From contig NZ_CANLSZ010000003.1 of NCBI RefSeq assembly GCF_947493765.1, forward strand, positions 186,001-250,000: 64,000 nt of DNA, written 5' to 3'. Of this stretch, positions 8,042-17,182 are shown one piece after another. The translations under genes and the position numbers were made by a program. This DNA comes from an uncultured Arthrobacter sp. (GTDB lineage: Bacteria > Actinomycetota > Actinomycetes > Actinomycetales > Micrococcaceae). The stretch's first letter is position 1; each line of letters begins with the position of its first letter. The notes beneath the pieces were generated by a model, which was given only the letters and a program-made list of their open reading frames with translations, was not told the DNA's origin and did not search any database.

Positions 8042-10852
8042 TCAGTGCGCGGCGTCGTGCCAGCTCGCCCCGGTGCCCACCGACACGTCGAGCGGTACGG
8101 ACAGCTCGGCGGCGCCGCCCATCTGGTCCCGGACCAGGGCCTCGACCTCCTCGGCCTCTCCCGCCGCGATCTCGAGGACCAGTTCGTCGTGCACCTGCAG
8201 CAGCATGCGCGAGGAGAGCCCACGCGTCCTCAGGGCGTCGTCGACGCCGAGCATCGCCTTCTTGATGATGTCCGCGGCCGAGCCCTGGATGGGCGCGTTC
8301 AGCGCCGCGCGCTCGGCCATCTCGCGCAGCTGGCGGTTGTCGCTGGACAGGTCGGGCAGATAGCGCCGCCGCCCCTCGATGGTGGAGGTGAACCCGTCCT
8401 TGCGGGCCTGCTCCACGATCCCGCGCAAATAGTCGCGCACCGCTCCGAAGCGCTCGAAGTAGTCGCGCATGAGGGTACGGGACTCGTCCACGGAGATATT
8501 GAGCTGCTTGGAGAGCCCGAAGGAACTCAGTCCGTACACGAGACCGTAGGACATCGCCTTGACCTTGGAGCGCATCGCGTTGCTCACGTCCTCGGGAGCC
8601 ACGCCGAAGATGTGCGAGCCGACGAACCGGTGGAGGTCCTCGCCCTCCTGGAAGGCGGCGATCAGCCCGTCGTCCCCGGACAGGTGCGCCATGATGCGCA
8701 TCTCGATCTGGGAGTAGTCCGCCGTCATGAGGCTCTCGTACTGCGTGCCGTCGGCTGCGCGCCCGACGACGAACACCTCCCGGATCCGCCGGCCCTCCTC
8801 GGACCGCACCGGGATGTTCTGCAGATTCGGGTTCGTGGAGGACAGGCGACCGGTCGCCGCGACGGTCTGCAGATAGGTGGTGTGGATGCGCCCGTCGTCG
8901 CCGACCGTCTTCCGCAGGCCCTCGACGGTCTGGCGGAGTTTGCTGGCGTCGCGGTAGGCGAGGAGCTGCTCGAGGAACGGGTGGCCCGTCTTGGCGATGA
9001 GATCGGTCAGGGCGTCGGCGTCCGTCGAGTAGCCGGTCTTGATCTTCTTCGTCTTCGGCAGGTCCAGCTCGTCGAAGAGGACGGTCTGCAGCTGCTTCGG
9101 GGAACCGAGGTTGATCTCCTTCCCGATGATGCGGAACGCCTCCGAACCCGCGGCACTGATGGTCTTCGAGAAGTCGTCGAGCAGGCGCTCGAGTCCCTCG
9201 ACGGAGACGGCCACGCCGGTGAGCTCCATGCGGGCCAGCACCTCGGCCAGCGGCAGTTCGAGTCCGCCGAGGAGCTGGTTGGCGCCGCGCTCCACGAGCT
9301 GCCCGGCGAAGTGCTCACTGAGGCGCAGGGCCGCGTAGGCCGCCACGACGGCGGGCGAGGCGACGTCGTTGCCCCCCAGGTCGAGGGCCTGCTGACCCGA
9401 GGAATCGTTCGCCGAGGCGGTGATGGACAGGCGCAGGTGGTACTGGGCCAGATCCGCGAGATCGTAGCTGCGGCGATCGGGCTGGATCAGGTAGCCGGAG
9501 ATCGCCGTGTCGTCGACCTCGCCCACGAGCTCGAAGCCCCGCGCCGCGAGCAGTTTCAGGACCGTCTTGAAATCGTGCACGATCTTGGGCGCGTCGCGAT
9601 CGGCGAGCCAGCCGCCGAGCACCTGCTCCGCGGCGGCGTCCAGCCGCTCGAGGGGGACGAAGGCCGCCTGCTGCGCGGTGACGACGGCGACGCCGACGAC
9701 GTCGGTGGTGCCCGCCGTCGTCTCTGTCGCCAGGGCGAGTGATGCCTGCGCCTGGTTCGTCGCGGAGAACCACTGCTCCAGGGCGGCGGCGTCCTCGAGC
9801 AGCACGTGCTCGGGGGCGTCCTGCTCGTCGCCCGGCTCGTCGGTCTCCGCCTCGCCGAAGAGGTCGAACAGTCTCTTCCGCAGCGTGTTGAACTGCAGCG
9901 AGTCGAAGAGATCCTCCACGGCCGAACGGTCGGGATGCCGTGACTCCATCGCGTCGAGGTCGACGGGCAGGTCGAGATCCGTGAGCAGGCGGTTCAGCCG
10001 GCGGTTGCGCTTGACGTCCTCGATGTTGGCCCGCAGGGAGTCGCCGACCTTCCCGCCGATGGCGTCGAGATTCTCGAGGATTCCCTCGAGCCCGCCGTAC
10101 AGCTTGATCCACTTGGCGGCCGTCTTCGGGCCCACGCCCGGGACGCCCGGCAGATTGTCGGCGCTCTCGCCCACCAGCGCCGCGAGATCGGAGTACTGGT
10201 GGGGCGGGACGAAGTACTTCTCCTCGATGGCGCCGGCGTCCATCTGCGGGATGTTCGTGACACCCTGCTTCGGGTACAGCACGGTGACGCGATCGTTGAC
10301 CAATTGAAAGGCGTCGCGGTCGCCGCTGACCACCTGGACGTCCCAGCCGGCCTCCGCAGCGCGGGCGGCGAGCGTGGCCAGGATGTCGTCGGCCTCGTAG
10401 CCGTCCATGGAGAGCGTGGGGATCCGCATGGCCTCCATGACCTTGATGATCAGGTCCACCTGGCCGTGGAACTCCTCGGGCGTCCTCGAGCGCCCGGCCT
10501 TGTACTCGGTGTACTCCTCGGAGCGGAAGGTGGGCGTGTCGAGGTCGAAGGCCACTGCCACGTGGCTGGGCTGCTGGTCCTTGATCAGATTGATGAGCAT
10601 GGCGGTGAAGCCGTACACCGCGTTGGTGTGCTGACCGGTGTCCGTGGAGAAGTTCTCCGGCGGCAGGGCGTAGAAGGCGCGGAACGCCATCGAGTGCCCG
10701 TCGATCACCAGCAGCCGCTTGCGTGAGCCGTCGCTGCGCCGGTCGCCGGACGCCTGCCCGGCCGGGGCTCCCGCGCCCTCCGGCGCTGCGGGCGATGCCT
10801 CGTCCGGGTCCGTCAGGGTCGGCGTCGGCGCGGGTTTGGTTGTTTCACTCAC
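8042..10852 (-). CDS. polA: DNA polymerase I
   Basis: Gap filling and primer removal in replication and repair. 936 aa: N-terminal 5' nuclease (LLVIDGHSMAFRAFYALP; DGYEADDILATLA), a central exonuclease-like domain, and the family A polymerase with motif A YSQIEMRIMAHLSGD and motif C LQVHDELVLEI. The exonuclease domain looks dead: its first motif reads LALATETTAG where proofreading enzymes have an aspartate (DTET). Start GTG 10852 (VSETTKPAPTPT) chosen because TAGGCT ends exactly seven bases before it; an ATG at 10873 would overlap the divergent gene. A disordered Pro/Ala-rich stretch of about 45 residues precedes the nuclease. Confidence 0.97.
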   Translation of the reverse strand: MSETTKPAPTPTLTDPDEASPAAPEGAGAPAGQASGDRRSDGSRKRLLVIDGHSMAFRAFYALPPENFSTDTGQHTNAVYGFTAMLINLIKDQQPSHVAVAFDLDTPTFRSEEYTEYKAGRSRTPEEFHGQVDLIIKVMEAMRIPTLSMDGYEADDILATLAARAAEAGWDVQVVSGDRDAFQLVNDRVTVLYPKQGVTNIPQMDAGAIEEKYFVPPHQYSDLAALVGESADNLPGVPGVGPKTAAKWIKLYGGLEGILENLDAIGGKVGDSLRANIEDVKRNRRLNRLLTDLDLPVDLDAMESRHPDRSAVEDLFDSLQFNTLRKRLFDLFGEAETDEPGDEQDAPEHVLLEDAAALEQWFSATNQAQASLALATETTAGTTDVVGVAVVTAQQAAFVPLERLDAAAEQVLGGWLADRDAPKIVHDFKTVLKLLAARGFELVGEVDDTAISGYLIQPDRRSYDLADLAQYHLRLSITASANDSSGQQALDLGGNDVASPAVVAAYAALRLSEHFAGQLVERGANQLLGGLELPLAEVLARMELTGVAVSVEGLERLLDDFSKTISAAGSEAFRIIGKEINLGSPKQLQTVLFDELDLPKTKKIKTGYSTDADALTDLIAKTGHPFLEQLLAYRDASKLRQTVEGLRKTVGDDGRIHTTYLQTVAATGRLSSTNPNLQNIPVRSEEGRRIREVFVVGRAADGTQYESLMTADYSQIEMRIMAHLSGDDGLIAAFQEGEDLHRFVGSHIFGVAPEDVSNAMRSKVKAMSYGLVYGLSSFGLSKQLNISVDESRTLMRDYFERFGAVRDYLRGIVEQARKDGFTSTIEGRRRYLPDLSSDNRQLREMAERAALNAPIQGSAADIIKKAMLGVDDALRTRGLSSRMLLQVHDELVLEIAAGEAEEVEALVRDQMGGAAELSVPLDVSVGTGASWHDAAH

Positions 10853-10859
10853 AGGTGCC

Positions 10860-10869
10860 AGCCTAGTTC
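10860..10869. promoter_or_regulatory. Overlapping divergent -10 boxes, polA and thioesterase
   Basis: Minus-strand TAGGCT (10860-10865) lies seven bases before the polA GTG. On the plus strand TAGTTC (10864-10869, imperfect) lies two bases before the thioesterase ATG. The two start codons are only 19 bp apart. Confidence 0.4.
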
Positions 10870-10871
10870 CC

Positions 10872-11360
10872 ATGACAGACAACCGCACCCGGTCCGACGC
10901 CGTCCGGCCACCGTCCCCGGAGCGCCTGGCCGAGCTCGTCGCCGCGGGGGTTCCCCCCGAGATGCACGATTGGCTGGGGCGGTACGGCGTGGGTGCGCTG
11001 ACCGTGAAGATGGGGATCGTCTTCCAGGAGATGAGCCCCGAGCGCATGGTCGCGACCATGCCCGTGGAGGGCAACGAGCAGGTCGCCGGGATCCTCCACG
11101 GTGGTGCCCACGTGGTCCTGGCGGAGACGCTCGGATCCTTCGCCGCCGGACTGCACGCGGGACCACGACGTCAGGCCGTCGGCATCGAGGTCAATGCCAC
11201 CCACCACCGCAGTATCGCCGCGGGTCTGGTCACCGGCACCGCGACGGCCGTCCATCTGGGCCGTACCCTCACCACGCACGAGGTGGTCATGACGGACGAG
11301 CAGGGCCGCCGGCTCTCCACCGCCCGCATCACCAATCTCATCAGGGACACACGCGCCTGA
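10872..11360 (+). CDS. Hotdog-fold thioesterase (PaaI/YbgC-like)
   Basis: Probable acyl-CoA thioesterase; substrate unknown. 162 aa, a single hotdog domain with the family signature GILHGGAHVVLAETLGS (HGG catalytic loop around residue 78) and the core strand AVGIEVNATHHRS. Start ATG 10872 (MTDNRTRSDAVRPPS) has no Shine-Dalgarno. Divergent from polA with a 19-bp gap. It may instead belong to the menaquinone DHNA-CoA thioesterase group; the sequence does not decide this. Confidence 0.88.
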   Translation: MTDNRTRSDAVRPPSPERLAELVAAGVPPEMHDWLGRYGVGALTVKMGIVFQEMSPERMVATMPVEGNEQVAGILHGGAHVVLAETLGSFAAGLHAGPRRQAVGIEVNATHHRSIAAGLVTGTATAVHLGRTLTTHEVVMTDEQGRRLSTARITNLIRDTRA

Positions 11361-11391
11361 CCGCCCGCCACCGGCGCGTCGGGAGCGGTCG

Positions 11392-11772
11392 TCAGGCGTG
11401 GGCCGCCAGGCCCTCCGCGATGTGCCGGCGCAGTTCCGCCGCCCGGAAGGGCTTGCGCAGGTACCGGTCGGCGCCCGCGGCGAGGCCGCGCTCCTCGTCC
11501 GCGGGATCGGTGCGGGCGGTCAGGATGACGATGAAGGTCGAGGAGAACCGCCTGATGCGTGTCGCGACCTCGAATCCGTCGATGTCGGTGAGGCCGACGT
11601 CGAGCGTCACGACGTCCGGGGCCAGCTGGCGCACCATCTCCACACCGGCCAGACCGGCCGGCGCCGTATGGACGCGGAACCCCGATCCGGTCAGCACCGC
11701 GTGGAGCAGATCCCTGACATCGTCGTCGTCCTCGATGACCACGGCTGTGCGGGAGTGCTCCTGGGTCGGCAT
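11392..11772 (-). CDS. Stand-alone receiver-domain response regulator
   Basis: 126 aa, only a phosphoacceptor (CheY-like) domain and no DNA-binding output. Acidic pocket IEDDDD (residues 13-18), phosphoacceptor D58 in VVTLDVGL, conserved threonine in VILTART and lysine in YLRKPF are all present, so it should be phosphorylatable. No histidine kinase is nearby. It follows the LigD-type polymerase gene by 9 bp, but a TAAACT box overlapping that gene's stop codon lies six bases before its ATG, suggesting an independent leaderless transcript. Target unknown. Confidence 0.9.
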   Translation of the reverse strand: MPTQEHSRTAVVIEDDDDVRDLLHAVLTGSGFRVHTAPAGLAGVEMVRQLAPDVVTLDVGLTDIDGFEVATRIRRFSSTFIVILTARTDPADEERGLAAGADRYLRKPFRAAELRRHIAEGLAAHA

Positions 11773-11778
11773 GGCTCG

Positions 11779-11784
11779 AGTTTA
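11779..11784 (-). promoter_or_regulatory. Leaderless -10 box of the receiver protein gene
   Basis: Minus-strand TAAACT, six-base spacer CGAGCC, then the ATG at 11772. The box contains the TAA stop of the upstream gene. Confidence 0.45.
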
Positions 11785-12819
11785 CTCCGCCTGCGCTGCA
11801 TCCCCCTTGCGGGCGCGGCTCGGCTGGACGCGTGGCGGCTCCCCCGGCATCTTCGGGAAGTCCGGTGGGAACGGCAGCTCCCCCAGTCCGGCGGCGACGT
11901 CGCGGTCCCACCACTCGAGCAGTCCGTCGATCCGGCCGGGTGAGGCGTGGAGCTGCTCCCAGGGGTCGCCGGTGCTGCGCAGACGCTCGGGCACGGTGGC
12001 GACCGTGAAGGCGGCGGGCTCGACGCCGGTCAGCTCGTCCCAGGTGACGGGACACGAGACCGGTGCGTGCGTCAGGGCCCTGGGGCTGTAGGCGCCGGCC
12101 ATGGTGCGGTCCCGGTTCGCCTGGTTGTAGTCCACGAAGATCCGGGCGCCGCGCTCCTCCTTCCACCAGGCGGTGGTGACCTGCTCCGGCATGCGGCGCT
12201 CGAGCTCCCGCGCCGCGGCGATCACGGCACGGCGTACGGTCAGGAACTCGTGGACCGGCTCGACGGCGGCGAACACGTGCAGTCCCCTGTTCCCCGACGT
12301 CTTGACGAAGGACTCGAGACCGGCCTCGCGGAGCACGGTGCGCAGGGCGAGCGCGGCCGCGACGACGTCGGCGAAGGTGGTGCCGGGCTGGGGGTCGAGA
12401 TCGAGGCGCAGCTCGTCGGGCAGATCGGGCTGCTCGGCCCGTGAGGCCCAGGGGTGGAAGACGATCGTGTTCATCTGGATCGCCCAGACGGCGCCGGCCG
12501 GTTCGTCGAGGACCACCTGCGGGTGGGACCGGCCACTGGGGTAGGTGACGGGCTCGCTGCGCACGTAGTCGGGAGCACCCCGGGGCGGATTCTTGCTGAA
12601 GAACGAGTCGCCCTCCACCGTCCCTCCGAACCGCTCCAGCGAGACCGGACGCCCGCCGTTGGCGCGCAGGAAGGCCGGGGCCACCTCGATCAGGTACCGC
12701 GCGAGGTCGAGCTTGGTGAGGCCCGCCTGCGGCCACACCACGCGGGAGGGGCTCGAGAGGCGCACCTTGCGCACTCCGTGGGGACCGTCGACGTCGAGGA
12801 TCGTAGCTTCGCTGGCCAT
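11782..12819 (-). CDS. LigD-type polymerase (AEP/PrimPol) domain protein
   Basis: Stand-alone version of the polymerase domain of bacterial NHEJ ligase D; such proteins add ribo- or deoxynucleotides during end joining or gap filling. 345 aa with motif [13 protein letters not shown] (catalytic DxD near residue 137), the histidine motif [14 protein letters not shown], and the third catalytic aspartate in [14 protein letters not shown]. No ligase or nuclease domain and no ku gene in the window. Start ATG 12819 ([15 protein letters not shown]) with TACATT six bases upstream and no RBS. Divergent from pxpA. Confidence 0.92.
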   Translation of the reverse strand: MASEATILDVDGPHGVRKVRLSSPSRVVWPQAGLTKLDLARYLIEVAPAFLRANGGRPVSLERFGGTVEGDSFFSKNPPRGAPDYVRSEPVTYPSGRSHPQVVLDEPAGAVWAIQMNTIVFHPWASRAEQPDLPDELRLDLDPQPGTTFADVVAAALALRTVLREAGLESFVKTSGNRGLHVFAAVEPVHEFLTVRRAVIAAARELERRMPEQVTTAWWKEERGARIFVDYNQANRDRTMAGAYSPRALTHAPVSCPVTWDELTGVEPAAFTVATVPERLRSTGDPWEQLHASPGRIDGLLEWWDRDVAAGLGELPFPPDFPKMPGEPPRVQPSRARKGDAAQAE

Positions 12820-12825
12820 CGGCCC

Positions 12826-12831
12826 AATGTA
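12826..12831 (-). promoter_or_regulatory. Leaderless -10 box of the LigD-type polymerase gene
   Basis: Minus-strand TACATT, six-base spacer GGGCCG, then ATG 12819. Confidence 0.45.
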
Positions 12832-12882
12832 CCCCCGGGCGGCGACGCCGCGGCCGCTTCCGCGCCCCACTCCTTCCGCAGA

Positions 12883-12895
12883 ATTGTTGAACAAT
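12883..12895 (+). promoter_or_regulatory. Candidate GntR-family operator upstream of pxpA
   Basis: ATTGTTGAACAAT is a 13-base palindrome (six-base arms around a central G), an AT-rich island in GC-rich DNA. It has the TTGTnnnACAA form often bound by FCD-type GntR regulators. It overlaps the candidate -35 of the pxp promoter, and the operon ends with a GntR gene, so autoregulated repression is likely. Confidence 0.6.
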
Positions 12896-12915
12896 CCGGT
12901 GTACTCGTGCATGCT
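12887..12915 (+). promoter_or_regulatory. Candidate promoter of the pxp operon
   Basis: TTGAAC (12887-12892) and CATGCT (12910-12915) with a 17-bp spacer; the start would fall about 27 bases before the pxpA GTG, leaving room for its GACGGGG ribosome site. Confidence 0.5.
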
Positions 12916-12948
12916 GGACGCACATCCAGCACAGAGACGGGGATCACA

Positions 12949-13704
12949 GTGACCATCGACCTGAACAGTGACGTCGGGGAGTCCTTCGGCACCTGGACCC
13001 TGGGCGACGACGCCGCCGTCCTCCGCTCCGTCTCCAGCGCGAACGTGGCCTGCGGCTTCCACGCGGGCGATCCCTCCACGATCGCGCAGACCTGCCGGGA
13101 TGCCGTCGCCTCGGGCGTGACCATCGGGGCGCACGTGGGCTACCGCGACCTGGCGGGCTTCGGACGCCGCTTCCTGGACTGCTCCGCCACCGAACTCGCG
13201 GACGACGTGCTCTACCAGCTCGGGGCGCTCGACGCGATCTCCCGGGCGGCGGGTGGCGCCATCGAGTACGTCAAGCCCCACGGCGCCCTCTACAACACCA
13301 TCGTCACCCACGAGGTCCACGCCCGGGCCGTCGTCGACGCCGTCACGGCGTTCGGGGGCGAACTGCCGCTGTTGCTCCTGCCCGGCTCCGTGGCCCTCGT
13401 CGCGGCCGAGCGGGCCGGCCTCCGCGGTGTCGCCGAGGCCTTCGCCGACCGCGCCTACAATCCGGACGGGACGCTGGTCCCACGCCGTGAGCAGGGCGCG
13501 GTCCTCCACGACGAGTGTGAGGTGGCGGCGAACATGGTCCGGCTCGCCACCGAGGGCGTCATCGTGGCGCGCGACGGCTCCATCCTGCGCACCGCTGCCG
13601 AAAGCATCTGCCTCCACGGCGACACCCCGGGTGCCGTGGCCATGGCCGCGGCCGTCCGGCGCGACCTCGAGGCCGCCGGCGTCGAGATCCGCAGCTTCGT
13701 ATGA
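12949..13704 (+). CDS. pxpA: 5-oxoprolinase subunit A (LamB/YcsF family)
   Basis: Subunit of the ATP-dependent PxpABC enzyme that opens 5-oxoproline (pyroglutamate) to glutamate, a metabolite-damage clean-up reaction. 251 aa, starting at GTG 12949 ([16 protein letters not shown]). The family hallmark DLNSDVGE is at the N-terminus, followed by [20 protein letters not shown] and [20 protein letters not shown] sits nine bases upstream. First gene of pxpA-pxpBC-biotin carboxylase-gntR; its TGA overlaps the next ATG by four bases. Confidence 0.95.
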   Translation: MTIDLNSDVGESFGTWTLGDDAAVLRSVSSANVACGFHAGDPSTIAQTCRDAVASGVTIGAHVGYRDLAGFGRRFLDCSATELADDVLYQLGALDAISRAAGGAIEYVKPHGALYNTIVTHEVHARAVVDAVTAFGGELPLLLLPGSVALVAAERAGLRGVAEAFADRAYNPDGTLVPRREQGAVLHDECEVAANMVRLATEGVIVARDGSILRTAAESICLHGDTPGAVAMAAAVRRDLEAAGVEIRSFV

Positions 13705-15431
13705 GGCCTGCCGGGATCCGCCGCGCCGGGCCGCGGGCGCTCCTGCTGGACTGCCGTTCCCTGGAAGCGGTCCTCGCAGTCCACGCGCAGCTGCAGCGGC
13801 ACCCGCTCCACGGCCAGGTCGACGTCCTGGCCGCGGCGCGGACCGTGCTGGCCGTCTTCGACTCCGCCGCCGCGGCCCGCGCCGCGCACGGCGCCATCGC
13901 CGGTCTCGACGCCGCACCCCCGCAAGACGCGGCAGCAGCCGGCCGTCCGATCCGTATCGAGGTCGTCTACGACGGGGAGGACCTCGCCGAGGTGGGCCGG
14001 CTCACCGGCCTGGACCCCGACGGCGTCGTCTCCGCGCACACCGGGCAGCTGTGGACCGCGGCCTTCGGGGGCTTCGCCCCGGGGTTCGCGTACCTAGTCG
14101 GTGAGAACGAGGTCCTCTCCGTCCCCCGGCGCGACACGCCGCGCACCGCGGTGCCGGCAGGAGCGGTCGGCCTGGCCGGCCCCTTCTCGGCGGTCTATCC
14201 GCGGCGCTCCCCCGGCGGCTGGCAGCTCATCGGACGTACCGCGGCAGCGCTGTGGGACCTGGAGCGGGCCGAGCCCGCCCTCCTGCGTCCGGGCGCCGTG
14301 GTGCAGTACGTGGCGGTCCGGGAGGTGGTGACGGTGCAGCATCGCGCGGAACGACACCGGACGGGGCTGCATCGGACGGAGCTGCACCGGACGGGCGGCG
14401 GCACGCCGACGACCGGGAGTGACCCCTCCGGCGACACCGACTGCTCGCTCACCGTCGTGACGCCCGGCCCACAGTCGCTCCTCCAGGACCTCGGACGCCC
14501 CGGTCTCGCCGACCTGGGTGTCCCCACGGCCGGTGCCGCCGACACCGCCGGCGCCCGGCAGGCCAACCGCCTGGTCGGGAACGGCCCGGATGATGCGGTG
14601 ATCGAGACGCTTCTCGGCGGCCTCGCCGTCACAGCCGGCGGTGAACTCACCGTCGCCCTCGCCGGTGCCGTCGCTCCCGCCGAGATCACCCGGGCCGGGG
14701 CGGAGCCGCGCCCCGCCCCCATGTACTCCCCCTTCGCCCTGCACGACGGCGAGACCCTCCGCCTCGATCCGCCCGAGGTGGGACTTCGGACCTACCTGGC
14801 GGTCCGCGGCGGCATCGACGTGCCCCCGGTCCTCGGGAGCCGGTCCACCGACGTGCTCTCGGGACTCGGCCCCCCGCCGCTCATCACCGGAACAGTGCTG
14901 CCGATCGGTACCGTCGGGCACGGCAGGACGGTCGGCGCGCCGGAGTCCTCCACCCTGCCGGCCGCCCTCCGGCACGGCAGCGCGGGGTCGCGCCGGCCGG
15001 AACCGGTGGAGCTGCGCATCACGGACGGACCGCGGCAGGACTGGTTCACCGATGCGTCCCGGCAGCGGCTCACCGACCAGACCTGGACCGTGACCGCGGA
15101 GTCGAACAGGATCGGCGTACGGCTGGCCCTGGGCGACACCGCGGGTAGGACCCGGGAGCGGCGGGACACACCGCTGGAACGCAGCACCACCGACGAGCTT
15201 CCCAGCGAGGGCGTGGTCGCCGGATCCCTGCAGGTGCCGCCGTCCGGCCTGCCCGTGGTGTTCCTCGCCGATCACCCGGTGACCGGCGGCTACCCGGTGA
15301 TCGGCGTCGTCGTCCCCGAGGACCTGCCCGTCGCCGCCCAGCTGCCGCCCGGGACAACCGTGCGCTTCCGGGCCGTCGACCCGGACACCCTGCTGCCCCT
15401 CGGGCGGCCCCCGACCACCCGAACCCCGTGA
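13701..15431 (+). CDS. pxpBC: Fused 5-oxoprolinase subunits B and C (KipI-KipA fusion)
   Basis: Single 576-aa protein combining PxpB (about residues 1-210; [13 protein letters not shown] and [17 protein letters not shown]) and PxpC (about 250-576; [20 protein letters not shown] and [11 protein letters not shown]). In Bacillus subtilis these are separate (KipI/KipA), and KipI also inhibits kinase KinA; only the oxoprolinase role is expected here. The linker contains a Thr/His/Arg-rich run encoded by three 15-bp tandem repeats (14355-14399). Start ATG overlaps the pxpA stop; its own end overlaps the GTG alternative start of the next gene. Confidence 0.94.
   Translation: MRPAGIRRAGPRALLLDCRSLEAVLAVHAQLQRHPLHGQVDVLAAARTVLAVFDSAAAARAAHGAIAGLDAAPPQDAAAAGRPIRIEVVYDGEDLAEVGRLTGLDPDGVVSAHTGQLWTAAFGGFAPGFAYLVGENEVLSVPRRDTPRTAVPAGAVGLAGPFSAVYPRRSPGGWQLIGRTAAALWDLERAEPALLRPGAVVQYVAVREVVTVQHRAERHRTGLHRTELHRTGGGTPTTGSDPSGDTDCSLTVVTPGPQSLLQDLGRPGLADLGVPTAGAADTAGARQANRLVGNGPDDAVIETLLGGLAVTAGGELTVALAGAVAPAEITRAGAEPRPAPMYSPFALHDGETLRLDPPEVGLRTYLAVRGGIDVPPVLGSRSTDVLSGLGPPPLITGTVLPIGTVGHGRTVGAPESSTLPAALRHGSAGSRRPEPVELRITDGPRQDWFTDASRQRLTDQTWTVTAESNRIGVRLALGDTAGRTRERRDTPLERSTTDELPSEGVVAGSLQVPPSGLPVVFLADHPVTGGYPVIGVVVPEDLPVAAQLPPGTTVRFRAVDPDTLLPLGRPPTTRTP
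14355..14399 (+). repeat. Three 15-bp tandem repeats in the PxpB-PxpC linker
   Basis: Unit CACCGGACGGGGCTG repeated three times with a few changes, in frame, encoding HRT-G/E-L type pentapeptides between the two fused domains. Confidence 0.8.
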
Positions 15432-15442
15432 AAGCAGCAGCC

Positions 15443-17173
15443 ATGCAGAAGATCCTGATCGCCAATCGCGGCGAGATCGCCGTCCGCATCATCCGTGCCT
15501 GCGCGGACGCGGAGCTGGCGTCCGTGGCCGTATACGCCGATCCCGACGCCGACGCCCTGCACGTCCGCCTCGCCGACGAGGCCCATGCGCTGGGAGGCTC
15601 GGCCGGCGCGGACATCTATCTCAACGTAGAGAAGGTGCTCGGCGTCGCCGCCAGGTCCGGCGCCGACGCCGTCCACCCCGGGTACGGCTTCCTGTCCGAG
15701 AACGCGGACTTCGCGCAGGCGGTGCAGGACGCCGGGCTCACCTGGATCGGTCCCTCACCGGCTGCGATCAGATCGCTCGGCAACAAGGTCACGGCCCGTG
15801 GGATCGCGGTGAAGGTCGGCGCGCCCCTGGTCCCCGGCTCGGACGGGCCGGTGGCCGACGCCGCCGAGGTCCGTGCGTTCGCCGAGCAGCACGGCGTACC
15901 GGTCGCCATCAAGGCGGCCTACGGGGGCGGCGGCCGGGGGATGCGGATCGCCCACCGCCTGGAGGACATCGATGACGCGTTCGCCTCGGCCGTCCGCGAG
16001 GCCACGGTGGCGTTCGGCCGCGGTGAGTGCTTCGTGGAGCGCTTCCTCGACAGACCCCGCCACGTCGAGGCGCAGGTCCTTGCCGACACCCACGGCAACG
16101 TCGTGGTCGTCGGCACCCGCGACTGCTCGCTGCAGCGCCGCAACCAGAAACTCGTCGAGGAGGCGCCCGCCCCTTTCCTGACCGACGAGCAGCGCAGCCG
16201 CATCCACGAGTCGGCCCGCGCCATCTGCCGTGAGGCGGGCTACACCGGTGCGGGCACGGTCGAGTACCTCGTGGCACCCGACGGCGTGATCTCCTTCCTG
16301 GAGGTCAACACCCGCCTGCAGGTGGAGCACCCGGTGACCGAGGAGACATCGGGCCTCGACCTCGTGCGGGAACAGTTCCGGATCGCCGACGGCCTGCCGG
16401 TCAGTGTCACCGAGGACCCGGCGCCGCAGGGGCACGCGATCGAGTTCCGGCTCAACGCCGAGGACGCCGGACGCGGCTTCCTGCCCTCCCCCGGGCCGGT
16501 CGAGGTGTTCGAGGCCCCGACCGGCGCAGGCATCCGCGTCGACACCGGGGTCCGCTCGGGATCGAGTGTCCCCGCGGAGTACGACTCGCTCATGGCGAAG
16601 CTGATCGTCCACGGCGAGGACCACCCCCAGGCGCTGCGCCGCGCCCGCACCGCCCTCGACGAGCTGAGGATCGAGGGCGTGCCCACCGTGGTCCCGTTCC
16701 ACCGCGCGGTGATCCGGGACGCCGATTTCACCGACCCGCACACGTTCGGTGTGTACACGACGTGGATCGAGACGACGTTCGCCGCGCGGCTCGACGCCGC
16801 ACTCGCGGGCGGCAGCGCCGGGCGCGTGGCCCGGCGGGAGACCCTCACCGTGAAGATCGACGGCAGAGCCGTGCAGCTGGGCCTGCCGGGAGAGCTGTTC
16901 GCCGCGCTCATGAGCGTCGGCGTCGGCGTCGGATCCGCCTCTGGCCGAGACCACGACGACGACGGCGCGATCACCGCCCCGATGGGCGGGACCCTGGTGA
17001 CGTGGCTGGCCGACGACGGCGCCACCGTCACCGCGGACCAGCCCGTCGCGGTGCTCGAGGCCATGAAGATGGAGACGCAGGTGGTGTCGCCCTCGGCGGG
17101 GATCTTCAGCCGCGCAGGCCAGGTACCGGGTGACGCGGTGGGGCGGGGGGACGAACTCGGGACCGTGGGCTAG
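15443..17173 (+). CDS. Biotin carboxylase with C-terminal biotin carrier domain
   Basis: AccC-type ATP-dependent carboxylation of biotin, fused to the biotinyl carrier (BCCP) at the end. 576 aa from ATG 15443 ([19 protein letters not shown]); GTG 15428, overlapping the pxpBC stop, is an alternative. ATP-grasp core with [11 protein letters not shown] and [17 protein letters not shown]; biotin lysine in EAMKMET near the C-terminus. No carboxyltransferase subunit is adjacent. Biotin carboxylase/BCCP genes commonly accompany pxp clusters, but their role there is unclear, so a dedicated function in 5-oxoproline metabolism is inference. Confidence 0.93.
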   Translation: MQKILIANRGEIAVRIIRACADAELASVAVYADPDADALHVRLADEAHALGGSAGADIYLNVEKVLGVAARSGADAVHPGYGFLSENADFAQAVQDAGLTWIGPSPAAIRSLGNKVTARGIAVKVGAPLVPGSDGPVADAAEVRAFAEQHGVPVAIKAAYGGGGRGMRIAHRLEDIDDAFASAVREATVAFGRGECFVERFLDRPRHVEAQVLADTHGNVVVVGTRDCSLQRRNQKLVEEAPAPFLTDEQRSRIHESARAICREAGYTGAGTVEYLVAPDGVISFLEVNTRLQVEHPVTEETSGLDLVREQFRIADGLPVSVTEDPAPQGHAIEFRLNAEDAGRGFLPSPGPVEVFEAPTGAGIRVDTGVRSGSSVPAEYDSLMAKLIVHGEDHPQALRRARTALDELRIEGVPTVVPFHRAVIRDADFTDPHTFGVYTTWIETTFAARLDAALAGGSAGRVARRETLTVKIDGRAVQLGLPGELFAALMSVGVGVGSASGRDHDDDGAITAPMGGTLVTWLADDGATVTADQPVAVLEAMKMETQVVSPSAGIFSRAGQVPGDAVGRGDELGTVG

Positions 17174-17176
17174 CAT
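17171..17176 (+). promoter_or_regulatory. Leaderless -10 box of the gntR gene
   Basis: TAGCAT, whose TAG is also the stop codon of the biotin carboxylase gene, lies six bases before GTG 17183. It would give the regulator a transcript separate from the operon. Confidence 0.45.
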
Positions 17177-17182
17177 CTGGTG

